Below, one piece after another: positions 52,302 through 61,771 of a DNA stretch of 64,000 nucleotides. The notes under the pieces are model-generated. The model was not told where the DNA came from, searched no databases, and saw only the letters and a list, made by a program, of their open reading frames with translations. Both the position numbers and the translations under genes were made by a program. Numbering within the stretch: position 1 is the stretch's first letter; the number at the start of each line of letters is the position of its first letter. This DNA comes from Clostridium_AM tanneri. Its GTDB lineage: Bacteria > Bacillota > Clostridia > Clostridiales > Clostridiaceae. The stretch lies in the NCBI RefSeq assembly GCF_033659955.1, contig NZ_JARUJP010000004.1, forward strand, positions 157,262 to 221,261, in the 5' to 3' direction.

Positions 52302-53303
52302 TTATTTGTTTTTAAGCCAAGACATCATAGCTCTTAAATCTTTTCCTACCACCTCTATTGGATGATTTTGTTCGCTTCTTCTTTTTGCATTAAAATAAGG
52401 TCTATTAGCGGCATTTTCAAGTATCCAGTTTCTAGCAAAGGTACCATCCTGTATTTCACTAAGTACCTTCTTCATTTCTTTTCTAGTTTCCTCAGTTACA
52501 ATTCTCTTTCCTATACTATAGTCACCATACTCTGCTGTATCACTTATAGAATATCTCATATAACTTAATCCACCTTGTACCATAAGATCTACTATAAGTT
52601 TCATTTCATGAAGACACTCAAAATAGGCATTTTCTGGCGCATACCCTGCTTCTACTAAGGTTTCAAAACCTGACTTTATAAGCTCACAAATTCCTCCACA
52701 GAGTACAACCTGTTCACCAAATAAGTCTGTTTCAGTTTCATCTTTAAAAGTAGTCTTAAGCACTCCTGCTCTGGTTCCTCCTATACCTTTTGAATATGCT
52801 AATGCATAGTCCATAGCTTTTCCACTATAATCCTGATATACAGCACATAGACAAGGTACTCCCTTTTCTTCTACATATTCTCTCCTTACAATATGACCTG
52901 GTCCCTTTGGTGCTACCATTATTACATCTACATTTTCCTTAGGAACTATTTGATTAAAGTGAATATTAAAACCGTGGGCAAACATCAAAACTTTTCCTTC
53001 TGTTAAATTAGGCTCTATGCTTTCAGTATATAGCTTACTTTGTTTTTCATCTGGCACAAGTACCATTACAAAATCTGCAGTTCTTACTGCATCCGCCACT
53101 TCCATTACCTTAAACTCTGCTTCTTCTGCTGCTTTCCAAGACTTACTCCCAGTATAAAGTCCTACTACGACCTCTACACCACTATCCCTTAAATTTTGTG
53201 CATGTGCATGTCCTTGGCTGCCAAATCCTAATACCGCAACTTTCTTTCCCTTTAATAATTTCAAATCTGCATCACTATCATAATAAACCTTTAATTTTTC
53301 CAT
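52302..53303 (-). CDS. ilvC: Ketol-acid reductoisomerase
   Basis: A 333-aa class I (short) enzyme. The Rossmann motif GFGSQGHAHAQNL is near residue 26; its second-site loop GLYTGSKSWK governs NADPH choice. The C-terminal knotted domain carries the Mg-binding ETETDLFGEQVVLCGG and ECLHEMKLIVDLM. It acts after IlvB. Upstream lies a long inverted repeat (53392-53475) that could be a regulatory leader. Shine-Dalgarno GGGGGAA. Confidence 0.96.
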   Translation of the reverse strand: MEKLKVYYDSDADLKLLKGKKVAVLGFGSQGHAHAQNLRDSGVEVVVGLYTGSKSWKAAEEAEFKVMEVADAVRTADFVMVLVPDEKQSKLYTESIEPNLTEGKVLMFAHGFNIHFNQIVPKENVDVIMVAPKGPGHIVRREYVEEKGVPCLCAVYQDYSGKAMDYALAYSKGIGGTRAGVLKTTFKDETETDLFGEQVVLCGGICELIKSGFETLVEAGYAPENAYFECLHEMKLIVDLMVQGGLSYMRYSISDTAEYGDYSIGKRIVTEETRKEMKKVLSEIQDGTFARNWILENAANRPYFNAKRRSEQNHPIEVVGKDLRAMMSWLKNK

Positions 53304-53391
53304 TTTTATTCCCCCATTTTTTCTATTTTATAATCTAGATACATATTTTCAGCAATGGCAACTATATATAAAACATCTAATATTCTTGACT

Positions 53392-53475
53392 AGTGAACAA
53401 TTGATTTATAAGGAGCCTTATTCTTATAGAATAAGAATTGCTTTTTTAAAGCTCCTTCATTATCAATTGTCCACT
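53392..53475. repeat. Long inverted repeat upstream of ilvC
   Basis: Arms AGTG, ACAATTGAT and AAGGAGC pair with GCTCCTT, ATCAATTGT and CACT (20 bp), separated by symmetrical 1-nt and 4-nt mismatches. An inner hairpin CTTATTC/GAATAAG sits inside. It lies in the 259-nt gap before ilvC, on the path of any transcript from the zinc-ribbon gene. It may be an attenuator or a small mobile repeat. Confidence 0.6.
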
Positions 53476-53562
53476 TTAAATTTCAAGCATAACAAATTGC
53501 TTTATCCAGAATTTTCAGTCTTATAATCTTATACCTCGTTGATTCTCTCTAAACTAAGATGA

Positions 53563-53781
53563 TTAAGCAGAACAATTTTTACAGAGATATTTTCCATTTA
53601 CCAAACTTATATCACTGCTATGTCTTTTATCGTATACAGAATTACACCCTGAACAAACTACATTATATTTGTCATTGCATTTAGGACAATACACTGTATT
53701 TTCACTTGAATTGTAATTCTTTTCCCCCATTTTACCACAACTCTCACATACTCCAACGGTTATACTATTCATAAAAGGCAT
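53563..53781 (-). CDS. Small zinc-ribbon protein
   Basis: A 72-aa protein with three Cys pairs: CESCG, CPKCN and CSGC, plus the closing CKNC. This gives two treble-clef or ribbon-like zinc sites. No other domain. It lies between the T-box-controlled aminotransferase and ilvC, same strand, 86 nt after the aminotransferase. Its role is unknown. Shine-Dalgarno AGGAGGAG. Confidence 0.75.
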   Translation of the reverse strand: MPFMNSITVGVCESCGKMGEKNYNSSENTVYCPKCNDKYNVVCSGCNSVYDKRHSSDISLVNGKYLCKNCSA

Positions 53782-53867
53782 AAAACCTCTCCTCCTTTTT
53801 ATTTAAATAATAAAATATTTTTTAGAAGCTCTATAAATATCTCAAATCCCCTTATCTTTAGTGCCTT

Positions 53868-55061
53868 TTAAAAACTTCTTAAAACCTGACCCAGTCTTTT
53901 TACTCCTTCTACAATAAGCTCATCCTTCATGCTTGAGAAATTAAGCCTGAAATTATTCCTATGACCCCCATTTGGATAAAAGGCTATACCAGGAACAAAT
54001 CCTACCCTGTACTCCATTGCTTTTTCTAAAACCTTTGATGCATCTAACTCTTCAGGAAGTGTTACCCATATAAATAATCCTCCTGCTGGATTTGTATATG
54101 AGCAACTTTCTGGTAATTCTTCCTTTAGGGTTTTTACCATCAAATCTCTTCTTCTTTTGTAAACTTCTTTAATTTTATTTACGTTATCTTTTATATCATA
54201 CATATTCATATAAAGTGCAGTTTCTTTCTGAGCCATGGTATTGGTCTGCAAATCTACAGACTGTTTAATTAACAGATACTTATTCACTATCTCCTCTGCT
54301 GCACAAACCCATCCAATCCTAAGTCCTGGACAAAATATTTTTGAGAAAGTACCATGATAAATAACTCTTTCATTTTTATCAAAACTCTTAATTGCTGGTA
54401 GCCTTTCACCCTCAAATAGCAAGTTTCCATATGGATTATCCTCTAGTATCATGACATCGTATTTTTCCGCTAGCTCAACCATTCTTTTTCTTCTTTCAAC
54501 AATTAAAGTAATTCCTGTAGGATTTTGGAAATCAGGTACAGTATAAATAAACTTAGTATTTGGATTATTCCTTAGTTTCTCTTCTAAATCCACCATATCC
54601 ATTCCATGTTCATCCATTTTTACTTCCACAAATTTAGGTCCATAAGGCTGAAAAGCAGTTATAGCTCCTAGGTAACTTGGACTTTCACATATAACCACAT
54701 CCCCTTCATCTAAAAATAATCTTCCTGAAAACTCTAAAGCCTGCTGAGAGCCACAGGTTATGACTAAATTATCTGCTGTAGTATCTACCCCTGCCTCTTT
54801 CATAATTTGCTCTGCAATAACTTCCCTCAGTTCTCTTATTCCTTGTGTAGTACTGTACTGAAGAGCATTTCTTCCATCACTTTCTAGTACTTCTTTAGTT
54901 ACTTTTTTCATTTCTTCAATAGGAAAAAGTTCCCCGTCTGGTAAGCCTCCTGCAAAAGATATTACTTCAGGCATTTCAGTAAGCTTCATTATCATAGCTA
55001 TAATTTCATCACTTTCCCTTGATGCTCCAACATTCATTCTATTAGCAAATTTATTCTTCAC
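53868..55061 (-). CDS. PLP-dependent aminotransferase, fold type I (branched-chain candidate)
   Basis: A 397-aa enzyme of the MocR-related/2-aminoadipate aminotransferase group, lacking the GntR DNA-binding domain. Motifs: VTCGSQQALEF, VPDFQNPTG, ILEDNPYG and the PLP Lys in YHGTFSKIFCPGLRIGW near residue 235. An upstream T-box with an AUC specifier argues that it serves isoleucine/valine synthesis in place of a classical IlvE, which is absent from this ilv region. Start is GTG at 55061, 8 nt after GGAG. Confidence 0.85.
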   Translation of the reverse strand: MKNKFANRMNVGASRESDEIIAMIMKLTEMPEVISFAGGLPDGELFPIEEMKKVTKEVLESDGRNALQYSTTQGIRELREVIAEQIMKEAGVDTTADNLVITCGSQQALEFSGRLFLDEGDVVICESPSYLGAITAFQPYGPKFVEVKMDEHGMDMVDLEEKLRNNPNTKFIYTVPDFQNPTGITLIVERRKRMVELAEKYDVMILEDNPYGNLLFEGERLPAIKSFDKNERVIYHGTFSKIFCPGLRIGWVCAAEEIVNKYLLIKQSVDLQTNTMAQKETALYMNMYDIKDNVNKIKEVYKRRRDLMVKTLKEELPESCSYTNPAGGLFIWVTLPEELDASKVLEKAMEYRVGFVPGIAFYPNGGHRNNFRLNFSSMKDELIVEGVKRLGQVLRSF

Positions 55062-55140
55062 ACTACCATCTCCTTTGTTTTGCATAACTATAACTACTTT
55101 TGAATTAATATACTAATCAATTTTAAAAATAGGTATAAAA

Positions 55141-55355
55141 AAAACAAACCCTTGCCCACCATGGGGCGAGAGTTTGTTCGCGGTACCACCCAAATTTTTA
55201 CTTAACTAAATAACGACTTTCGCCGGCACAGCTTACTACAGTTCAGCTTACAACTTAAGGGTGATTTTCAATAGCCTCTAGTTTGTGAGCTTTCACCTAG
55301 CCTCACTCTCTGTAAAACCTTTCACTATTTACTCTTCCCTATCACAGTTTTTAAA
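55141..55355 (-). promoter_or_regulatory. T-box riboswitch, isoleucine type, for the aminotransferase
   Basis: The T-box sequence GGGTGGTACCGCG is at 55179-55191 on the minus strand, followed by the terminator (55142-55178) ending in a T-run. Stem I features AGTA, AGAGAG and AGGTG are visible. In the 3' side, TTGAAAATCACCCTTAAG places the specifier at ATC (55263-55265), an isoleucine codon. A promoter (-10 TATACA at 55364-55369, -35 TTAATA at 55386-55391) precedes it. Uncharged tRNA-Ile would permit readthrough. Confidence 0.93.
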
Positions 55356-55391
55356 TATAGATTTGTATAATCATTCAAGTATTGTTATTAA

Positions 55392-55811
55392 TTTACACCT
55401 TTTTAAATTTAATGTCAAGAGTTATTTTTAAATTTTAAAAAATATTTTATAGATTAAAATTCTTCCACTTTTTATTGATGAATGGAAATTAGAATCAAAT
55501 AGTTATGTGACGATAATAATATTTAAAATTTCATTTGTCAATATATTTTTTCATTTATTCTCTTACATTTTTTAGTCTATTAATTCTTGCAAAACTGTAA
55601 TTTCAGCAAAGTTAATCCTATTTTTTTGCTATAATACATAATATTAAAGCCTTTTATTGAATATTACTTTTTTATTTCAAGAAAACTTAATTAAACGTTT
55701 ACAATATGATGATTTTACTAAAAACTTTTTATCATTCACTTTATGATTTTTTATAAATTCTAAATTTCAATTTTCTATATATTATATTACTGAATATTTT
55801 ATCATTTTTAA
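55392..55811. other. AT-rich divergent spacer between the two T-boxes
   Basis: About 420 nt with very high AT content, no ORF with a ribosome site, no hairpin of note. Confidence 0.6.
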
Positions 55812-55840
55812 TTGACAGTGTTCAGAAACTATAGTATATT
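55812..55840 (+). promoter_or_regulatory. Promoter of the ilvD T-box leader
   Basis: TTGACA (55812-55817), 17-bp spacer, TATATT (55835-55840), close to SigA consensus. Confidence 0.85.
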
Positions 55841-55849
55841 TAGGAGCAA

Positions 55850-56124
55850 ATACTAAAAACTATGACAGGAAAGAGTAAACATACCTATGCTTTAAAGAGA
55901 GTGGGACTAGGTGAAAACCCATAAGCTAAGTCTGTTGAAAATCATCCTAGAGTTGCAAGCTGAACTAGCTAGTAAGCCGCGCCGGTGTAAGCCGTTATCT
56001 TAATCAAGTATAATGTTAGGCAATATGGAAATTTAGTCTATTTTCATGGTATTGTTTAGCTAATAAATTTGGGTGGTACCGCGAGCAGATTTCGCCCCAT
56101 TATTGGGAGAGATCTGTTTTTTGT
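55850..56124 (+). promoter_or_regulatory. T-box riboswitch, isoleucine type, for ilvD
   Basis: T-box sequence GGGTGGTACCGCG at 56071-56083, and a terminator hairpin (AGCAGAT ... ATCTG then TTTTTTG) ending near 56122. Stem I has GAGTA, AAGAGAG and AGGTG. The segment TTGAAAATCATCCTAGAG sets the specifier as ATC (55941-55943), isoleucine. Same layout as the divergent T-box on the other strand. Confidence 0.94.
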
Positions 56125-56163
56125 TTTCGTAAAAATCTAATATTCTGAATTGGGGGTATTATA

Positions 56164-57846
56164 ATGTCAAAAACAAACTATAGAAGTAAAGAAATAACAG
56201 AAGGAGTAGCTCGTGCACCTCACCGTTCCTTACTATATGCCATGGGGTATTTGCCTGAAGATTTAGAAAAGCCTCTAGTTGCAGTTGTAAATTCACATAA
56301 CGAAATAGTTCCTGGCCATTTTCACTTAAATGAAATAGTTCAGTCTGTAAAATTAGGGATTAGTGCCAGCGGAGGAACTCCTATTGAGTTTCCCTGTATA
56401 GGCATTTGTGATGGAATTTCAATGAATCATAGTGGCATGAAATATCCTCTTTCTAGCAGAGAACTAATTGCAGATTCTATAGAAGTCATGGCAATGGCCC
56501 ATAAATTTGATGCTCTTGTTTTAGTTGGAAATTGTGACAAAACTGTACCTGGAATGTTAATGGCCGCTGCAAGACTTAATATTCCAGCTATCTATATAAG
56601 TGGTGGCCCAATGCTTACTGGTAAACATAATGGAAAAGTTATAGATTTAGTACATGGTGCCTTCGAAGCAGTAGGTGCTTACGCTGAAGGCAAAATAGCC
56701 GAAGAAGAACTGGTAGAAATCGAAGAAAATTCTTGTCCTACTTGCGGAAGCTGCTCCGGCATGTTTACTGCTAATACTATGAATTGCTTAGCAGAAGCTT
56801 TAGGAATGGCTCTTCCTGGCAATGGAACTATCCCAGCCCCTTACGGAAAGAGAAGACAGCTTGCAAAAAAAGCTGGTATGAAAATAGTGGAGCTTGTTAA
56901 AAATAATATTCGTCCTAGAGATATTCTTACGCTAAAAGCTTTCAAAAATGCAGTAGCTGTAGATATGGCTATTGGTGGTTCAAGTAATACTACTCTTCAC
57001 CTCTTAGCTATTGCAGCTGAAGCCAAAGTTGAACTAAACTTAGAGCACTTTGATTTAATAAGTAGAAAAGTACCAAATATAGCAAAATTGAGCCCTTCCG
57101 GTATGCACAGCATTGAAGACCTAAATGAAGCTGGTGGCATTTCTGCAATACTAAAAGTGCTCGCAGAAGGTGACCTGATTTCTACTGACACCATCACTGT
57201 CACAGGAAAAACTTTAGGGGAAAATATAAAAGACACAAAGATACTTAACAGCTCTGTAATTAGACCTTTAGATAATCCTTATTACAGCGAAGGAGGTATT
57301 GCAATATTAAATGGCAACTTGGCTCCTGATGGAGCAGTTATTAAGCAATCCGGTGTAGAGCCAGAAATGTTTCATCATAGAGGCCCTGCTAGGGTATTTG
57401 ATTCAGAAGAAGAAGCCTTTGAAGCAATTATAAAAAGAGAAATAAAGGCTGGTGATGTTGTGGTAATTAGATATGAAGGTCCTAAAGGTTGTCCTGGCAT
57501 GAGAGAAATGTTAAGTCCCACTGCCGCAATTATTGGAATGGGTCTCCAAAAATCTGTAGCTTTAATTACTGATGGACGTTTCTCCGGAGGCACAAGAGGC
57601 CCCTGTATTGGTCATGTCTCTCCGGAAGCTTCCGAAGGAGGACCTATTGCAATACTAGAAAATGGTGATATGATACAGATAGACTTACCAAGCAGGGTTT
57701 TAAAGGTAGAACTCTCTGAAGAAGAGATAAATAGCCGTTTAGCTAATTGGACACAACCACCTTGTAAAGCAGAGGAAGGTACTTATCTTTATCGTTATAG
57801 TAAACTTGTTACTTCAGCTAGTACTGGAGCCGTATTAAAAAAATAG
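56164..57846 (+). CDS. ilvD: Dihydroxy-acid dehydratase
   Basis: A 560-aa iron-sulphur enzyme of valine and isoleucine synthesis, acting after IlvC. Cluster Cys in GNCDKTVPGMLMAA near residue 120 and NSCPTCGSCSGMFTANTMNC near residue 190; the Mg-binding ICDGISMNHSGMKY near residue 82 and the catalytic GRFSGGTRG near residue 472. Full family length. Controlled by its own T-box; transcribed away from the rest of the ilv genes. Confidence 0.97.
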   Translation: MSKTNYRSKEITEGVARAPHRSLLYAMGYLPEDLEKPLVAVVNSHNEIVPGHFHLNEIVQSVKLGISASGGTPIEFPCIGICDGISMNHSGMKYPLSSRELIADSIEVMAMAHKFDALVLVGNCDKTVPGMLMAAARLNIPAIYISGGPMLTGKHNGKVIDLVHGAFEAVGAYAEGKIAEEELVEIEENSCPTCGSCSGMFTANTMNCLAEALGMALPGNGTIPAPYGKRRQLAKKAGMKIVELVKNNIRPRDILTLKAFKNAVAVDMAIGGSSNTTLHLLAIAAEAKVELNLEHFDLISRKVPNIAKLSPSGMHSIEDLNEAGGISAILKVLAEGDLISTDTITVTGKTLGENIKDTKILNSSVIRPLDNPYYSEGGIAILNGNLAPDGAVIKQSGVEPEMFHHRGPARVFDSEEEAFEAIIKREIKAGDVVVIRYEGPKGCPGMREMLSPTAAIIGMGLQKSVALITDGRFSGGTRGPCIGHVSPEASEGGPIAILENGDMIQIDLPSRVLKVELSEEEINSRLANWTQPPCKAEEGTYLYRYSKLVTSASTGAVLKK

Positions 57847-57871
57847 TTTATATAGACTTACTTAGCATAAT

Positions 57872-57924
57872 AAAAGCACTAGTAAGTATTATTCAATCTT
57901 GATAATATCTACTAGTGCTTTTTT
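57872..57924. terminator. Convergent terminator, ilvD / cooS
   Basis: Stem AAAAGCACTAGTA / TACTAGTGCTTTTTT with an AT-rich loop and T-runs on both strands. Confidence 0.85.
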
Positions 57925-57926
57925 AT

Positions 57927-59843
57927 TTAGCTTAAACCTAATCCTTTTCTCTTTTCATTAATATGTGCCTCTATGTTATTAGCAACCTCAACAGGATCAT
58001 CACCAAGAGCTATTTTACCACCTGTCATTCCTTCAACGTCTTCAGTAAGAAGTTTTACAGCTTTAGGAGCTCCTGTTAAAAATGGGGTTGGAGACAGGTG
58101 AGTGTAAGCACCATAGGCTACAGCAAATACGCCATCTATAGTAGCTTTTTGCTCCATCCATTCCGGTGCAGTTACAGCTATCGGTAACTGAGGTATATCT
58201 ACGTCTAAATGGTCTGCAAGAGCAGTAACAAGCATAGATATTCTTCCTGTATCAGTACAAGTTCCAAAACTTAATACTGGAGGAATTTTTAATAAATTGC
58301 AAACTTCTTTTAATCCATCTCCTGCTATATCTGCTGCTTCTAAACTGCAGAGGCCAGCTACCTCAAGGGCATGGTTTCCACAACCTCCCGCTACTACTAG
58401 TATATTTCTCTTTATCAGTTCCTTTGTAAGGTTAACTGTGTTCCAGTCTTGAGGACCGTTTCTTAATGTAGAACAGTTAGCCAAAGCTACTACCCCTTTA
58501 ATTTTTCCTGCTGAGATTACATCTACTAATGGATCTAGTTTGTTTCCTAAGGCTTGAAGCACTGCCTCTGTAGAAAAGCCTGCAATTGCCTTTTGTGTTA
58601 TTTTAGGAACCATTGATTCAATTTTTTTATCTTTACGTTTTTTAAAGTTTTCTATTCCAAAGTTAATAAGTTCATTTACCATTTCATCTACCTTATCAGG
58701 ATGATATGGAATTTTATGTTGCAGTCCTGGTATGTCTATAATAGTGCTTATTGCTACTAATGTTACCTGATACTTTTCAGCATAATGGTCTATTGCAGGA
58801 GGTGAACAGTTTTCTTCCATAGCCATAACGTCTACTGTACCAGTGGCAAGCAATGGCTCTATAGTTAACCAGTTTCCCATTAATCCTACGAAAACGTCAT
58901 CTACGTCAAATCTTTGAAGTAACTCTTGACCAGTTTCTATAGACCCTACTACGCGAAGTCCCTTAGCACCAGCTGCCTTTGCTTTTTCTTGAATTTCAGC
59001 TTTTCGTGCCTTTTCTATCATTGCAGCTCCAGCCCATGGTTGATGACCATTAAATACTATATTTACATAGTCCGGGTCCATAATGCCTAAGTCAACGTTT
59101 ACTTCATGTGGCATTGGAGTTCCAAATAAAATATCTTGAGCCATCTCAAGTCCAATTTGAGCATTATATATAGTAGCTAAACCTAATTTTAATGCCTTAG
59201 CTGCCAAAGACACGTGATTTCCATCTACATTTGTCAAACAGCTTGCTACACAATTTTGTTCTTCATGTAAAACTCCCGCTGGATATAAGTTTAAATCTCT
59301 CCAAACCTGTTTTCTTTTTCTTGGTGCAAAGGCCTCTACCATTAGATTTTTATCCTCTGAATCAACTCTCATTTGTTCTTCTAAAACATCTGCAAGCTGA
59401 ATAGCCATTTTATTTACATCTTGGTTTGTATTAATTCCTAACTTCTCACACATCCATCTAAGTTTATTTTCATCCTTAATTTTAAATGGTGTTTTTCCTT
59501 CTCCTGTAGCCTTCAATGTTCTAAAAGCCTCATAGGCATGATGGCTATATGTACCTGCACCCATAACATTTTTCAATACTAGATTTCTTATTGCCATGGC
59601 ATCTGGTCCTATTCCACAGACACCTTTTTCTTGGCCAGTTTTTTCACTAATTCTGCAAGGACCTTGTGAGCATAATTGACAACTTAAACCTTGAAGACAA
59701 AATTTACATCTGATTTTTTCTTGCAGTGCCCATCTATCGAATGCATTTGACATTCCATCCTCTCTTATTCTTTTCAGCATTTCCTCTACAGAATCGTGGT
59801 AACTTACTCGCCCTTCTGTTCTTTCTAATATGGTTTCACTCAT
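57927..59843 (-). CDS. cooS: Anaerobic carbon monoxide dehydrogenase, catalytic subunit
   Basis: A 638-aa Ni-Fe-S enzyme that interconverts CO and CO2. N-terminal Cys for clusters D and B (CRFCLQGLSCQLCSQGPCR, then CGIG) near residues 46-76. C-cluster ligands fit His in NGHQPWAG near 266, Cys in MEENCSPPAID, LANCSTLRNG, AGGCGNHALE and FGTCTDTGR. No cooF ferredoxin, cooC maturase or acetyl-CoA synthase genes are next to it, so it is a monofunctional stand-alone gene here. Shine-Dalgarno TTGGAGG. Confidence 0.96.
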   Translation of the reverse strand: MSETILERTEGRVSYHDSVEEMLKRIREDGMSNAFDRWALQEKIRCKFCLQGLSCQLCSQGPCRISEKTGQEKGVCGIGPDAMAIRNLVLKNVMGAGTYSHHAYEAFRTLKATGEGKTPFKIKDENKLRWMCEKLGINTNQDVNKMAIQLADVLEEQMRVDSEDKNLMVEAFAPRKRKQVWRDLNLYPAGVLHEEQNCVASCLTNVDGNHVSLAAKALKLGLATIYNAQIGLEMAQDILFGTPMPHEVNVDLGIMDPDYVNIVFNGHQPWAGAAMIEKARKAEIQEKAKAAGAKGLRVVGSIETGQELLQRFDVDDVFVGLMGNWLTIEPLLATGTVDVMAMEENCSPPAIDHYAEKYQVTLVAISTIIDIPGLQHKIPYHPDKVDEMVNELINFGIENFKKRKDKKIESMVPKITQKAIAGFSTEAVLQALGNKLDPLVDVISAGKIKGVVALANCSTLRNGPQDWNTVNLTKELIKRNILVVAGGCGNHALEVAGLCSLEAADIAGDGLKEVCNLLKIPPVLSFGTCTDTGRISMLVTALADHLDVDIPQLPIAVTAPEWMEQKATIDGVFAVAYGAYTHLSPTPFLTGAPKAVKLLTEDVEGMTGGKIALGDDPVEVANNIEAHINEKRKGLGLS

Positions 59844-60187
59844 TATTTTACCTCCAATACTTACATTTTCAAGATAAGTTTTCTCTAAAGAATTGAAAAA
59901 TATTCATAGAGTACCATATTCCTAGTACTTGCCTATATAGTCAGGTTACAGTTAAAATTCTCAATTTCCACAGTCACTTAAATAAATGATACAGATATAA
60001 AGAATATAATAAAAACTATTAACATAGTTATTATTATTAGAAAATAAATTAGTAGTTTTCTATAACTCTTAAATTCCATCCTCTAAATCTTTATTTATAA
60101 CATATGAAATAAATCCCACTATATAAACTACTGATATTTAGAGTTGGGAACATTTTAAACAAAAATAAAATACATAGGAGTTTTTAT
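59844..60187. other. Divergent gap between cooS and spoVB
   Basis: 344 nt, AT-rich. GATATT followed 12 nt later by CATTTTAA, about 30 nt before the flippase ATG, faintly recalls a SigE promoter. No ORF, hairpin or riboswitch recognised. Confidence 0.3.
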
Positions 60188-61693
60188 ATGAGAAGAGACA
60201 GGTTTTTGAAAAATTCACTTTTATTAATTTCTTCTAATCTAATTACCGGGGTTTTTGGGTTTATATTTTCTATAATACTGTCCCGTGAATTAGGTGCAGA
60301 GGGTATGGGACTATATGGCTTAGTAATGCCTATATATGACTTGTTTATATGTCTTATTTCTGGCGGAATGGTTACAGCTATTTCAACCATAGCTGCAATT
60401 TATTTCGCAAAGGATGATTTTAGAAATTTAAATAGGTCTATAGATATATCTCTGCTATTTGATTCTGTATGGTCTTTGATTGTTGTATCCTTTGTCTTTG
60501 TTAATGCTTCTTTTATAAGTAACTATATAATTAAGGACACTAGAACTTTACACGCCATACAGGTTATGTGTCCTGCTATGATTTTTATAGCTCTTTCTTC
60601 TGTTTTAAAAGGGTATTTTTATGGTACCTCTAATATTAAAATTCCAGCTTTTATAGATATATTGGAAAAACTGCTGAGAATAATATTTATCGTGACAATT
60701 ATAAACGTTTTTGCACTAAAAGGTGTAAAAAGCACAGTAACTGCCGCCTATATAACTCTAGCCATAGGGGAATTATCTAGTTTTATTCTGCTTTACTTTT
60801 ACTTTAAGGTTAAACAAAGAAGCTATCGTTTTGTTTTTTCCGCTCCAGAGGACAGGCTTCAATTGCTATTTAACATATTAATTATATCCTTTCCTCTTTG
60901 CTTAAATGGATTTTTATCTACCGCTTTATCAACGGTATCTGCTTTAATAGTTCCAAGAAGACTAGTAAGCTCTGGTATAGAATATAGTGTTGCTTTATCT
61001 ATGATAGGAAAATTCAAAGGAATGTCTTTAACTATAATTTTCTTTCCTATGATTATAGTTAACTCTATATCCACAGTGCTTATACCAGATCTTTCAGAAA
61101 AGCTAAGTAAAAAAAATTATTGGGAAGCAGAAACGAGAATACTTCAGGTTATTAAAATTGCCTTTTTACTAGGAGTTGCTACAATGATAATTTGTCTCAG
61201 TATCCCGGATTCCCTAGGTCAGTTATTCTATAATAGAACTGATTTAGGCTCTTATATAAAGTTTTCTGCCTTAGCAGCCCCTATTACTTTCGTATCTGCC
61301 ACTACTTTTGGTATACTTAATGGTCTTGGAAAACAAAGTGTTATCCTACGAAATTCAGTAATTGTTTCTATATTTGAGCTTATACTTTTATTTATACTCA
61401 CAGGAATTTCCTGGATAAATATTTATGGATATGGAATAACCTTAATAATAACCTCTTTTGCATTGCTACTATTAAACATGCATGAGATAAAAAAAATATT
61501 CAACATAAATATTACTGCCTATGAAATTATGATATACGTCCTTTTAGCTATTCTTTTATATTTTGTACTAGCTATACTTAATACTTTAATACCTTCCAAC
61601 TTATTTGTAATTAAGAACTTTATTATAATTGGCTTAGGTTTTTTCCTATCCTTTATATTTATAATATTTGTGGCCAAAAATAACTTTAGTTAA
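60188..61693 (+). CDS. spoVB: SpoVB-type lipid-linked oligosaccharide flippase
   Basis: A 501-aa membrane protein with fourteen predicted spans, of the MVF/MOP superfamily and the SpoVB group (ILSRELGAEGMGLYGLVMPIY near residue 33; NGFLSTALSTVSALIVPRRL mid-protein). SpoVB proteins move peptidoglycan precursors during spore cortex formation; paralogues act in vegetative wall or polysaccharide assembly, so the spore role is inferred. Shine-Dalgarno TAGGAG. Single gene. Confidence 0.85.
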   Translation: MRRDRFLKNSLLLISSNLITGVFGFIFSIILSRELGAEGMGLYGLVMPIYDLFICLISGGMVTAISTIAAIYFAKDDFRNLNRSIDISLLFDSVWSLIVVSFVFVNASFISNYIIKDTRTLHAIQVMCPAMIFIALSSVLKGYFYGTSNIKIPAFIDILEKLLRIIFIVTIINVFALKGVKSTVTAAYITLAIGELSSFILLYFYFKVKQRSYRFVFSAPEDRLQLLFNILIISFPLCLNGFLSTALSTVSALIVPRRLVSSGIEYSVALSMIGKFKGMSLTIIFFPMIIVNSISTVLIPDLSEKLSKKNYWEAETRILQVIKIAFLLGVATMIICLSIPDSLGQLFYNRTDLGSYIKFSALAAPITFVSATTFGILNGLGKQSVILRNSVIVSIFELILLFILTGISWINIYGYGITLIITSFALLLLNMHEIKKIFNINITAYEIMIYVLLAILLYFVLAILNTLIPSNLFVIKNFIIIGLGFFLSFIFIIFVAKNNFS

Positions 61694-61715
61694 AATGAAA
61701 TATTAGTAACTAGAC

Positions 61716-61748
61716 AAAAGGACCAAGGCTTTATGCTCTTGGTCTTTT
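61716..61748. terminator. Convergent terminator, spoVB / YczE gene
   Basis: Stem AAAAGGACCAAG / CTTGGTCTTTT with a 10-nt loop, bidirectional. Confidence 0.88.
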
Positions 61749-61771
61749 ACCATTAGAAATATAATAAAAAT

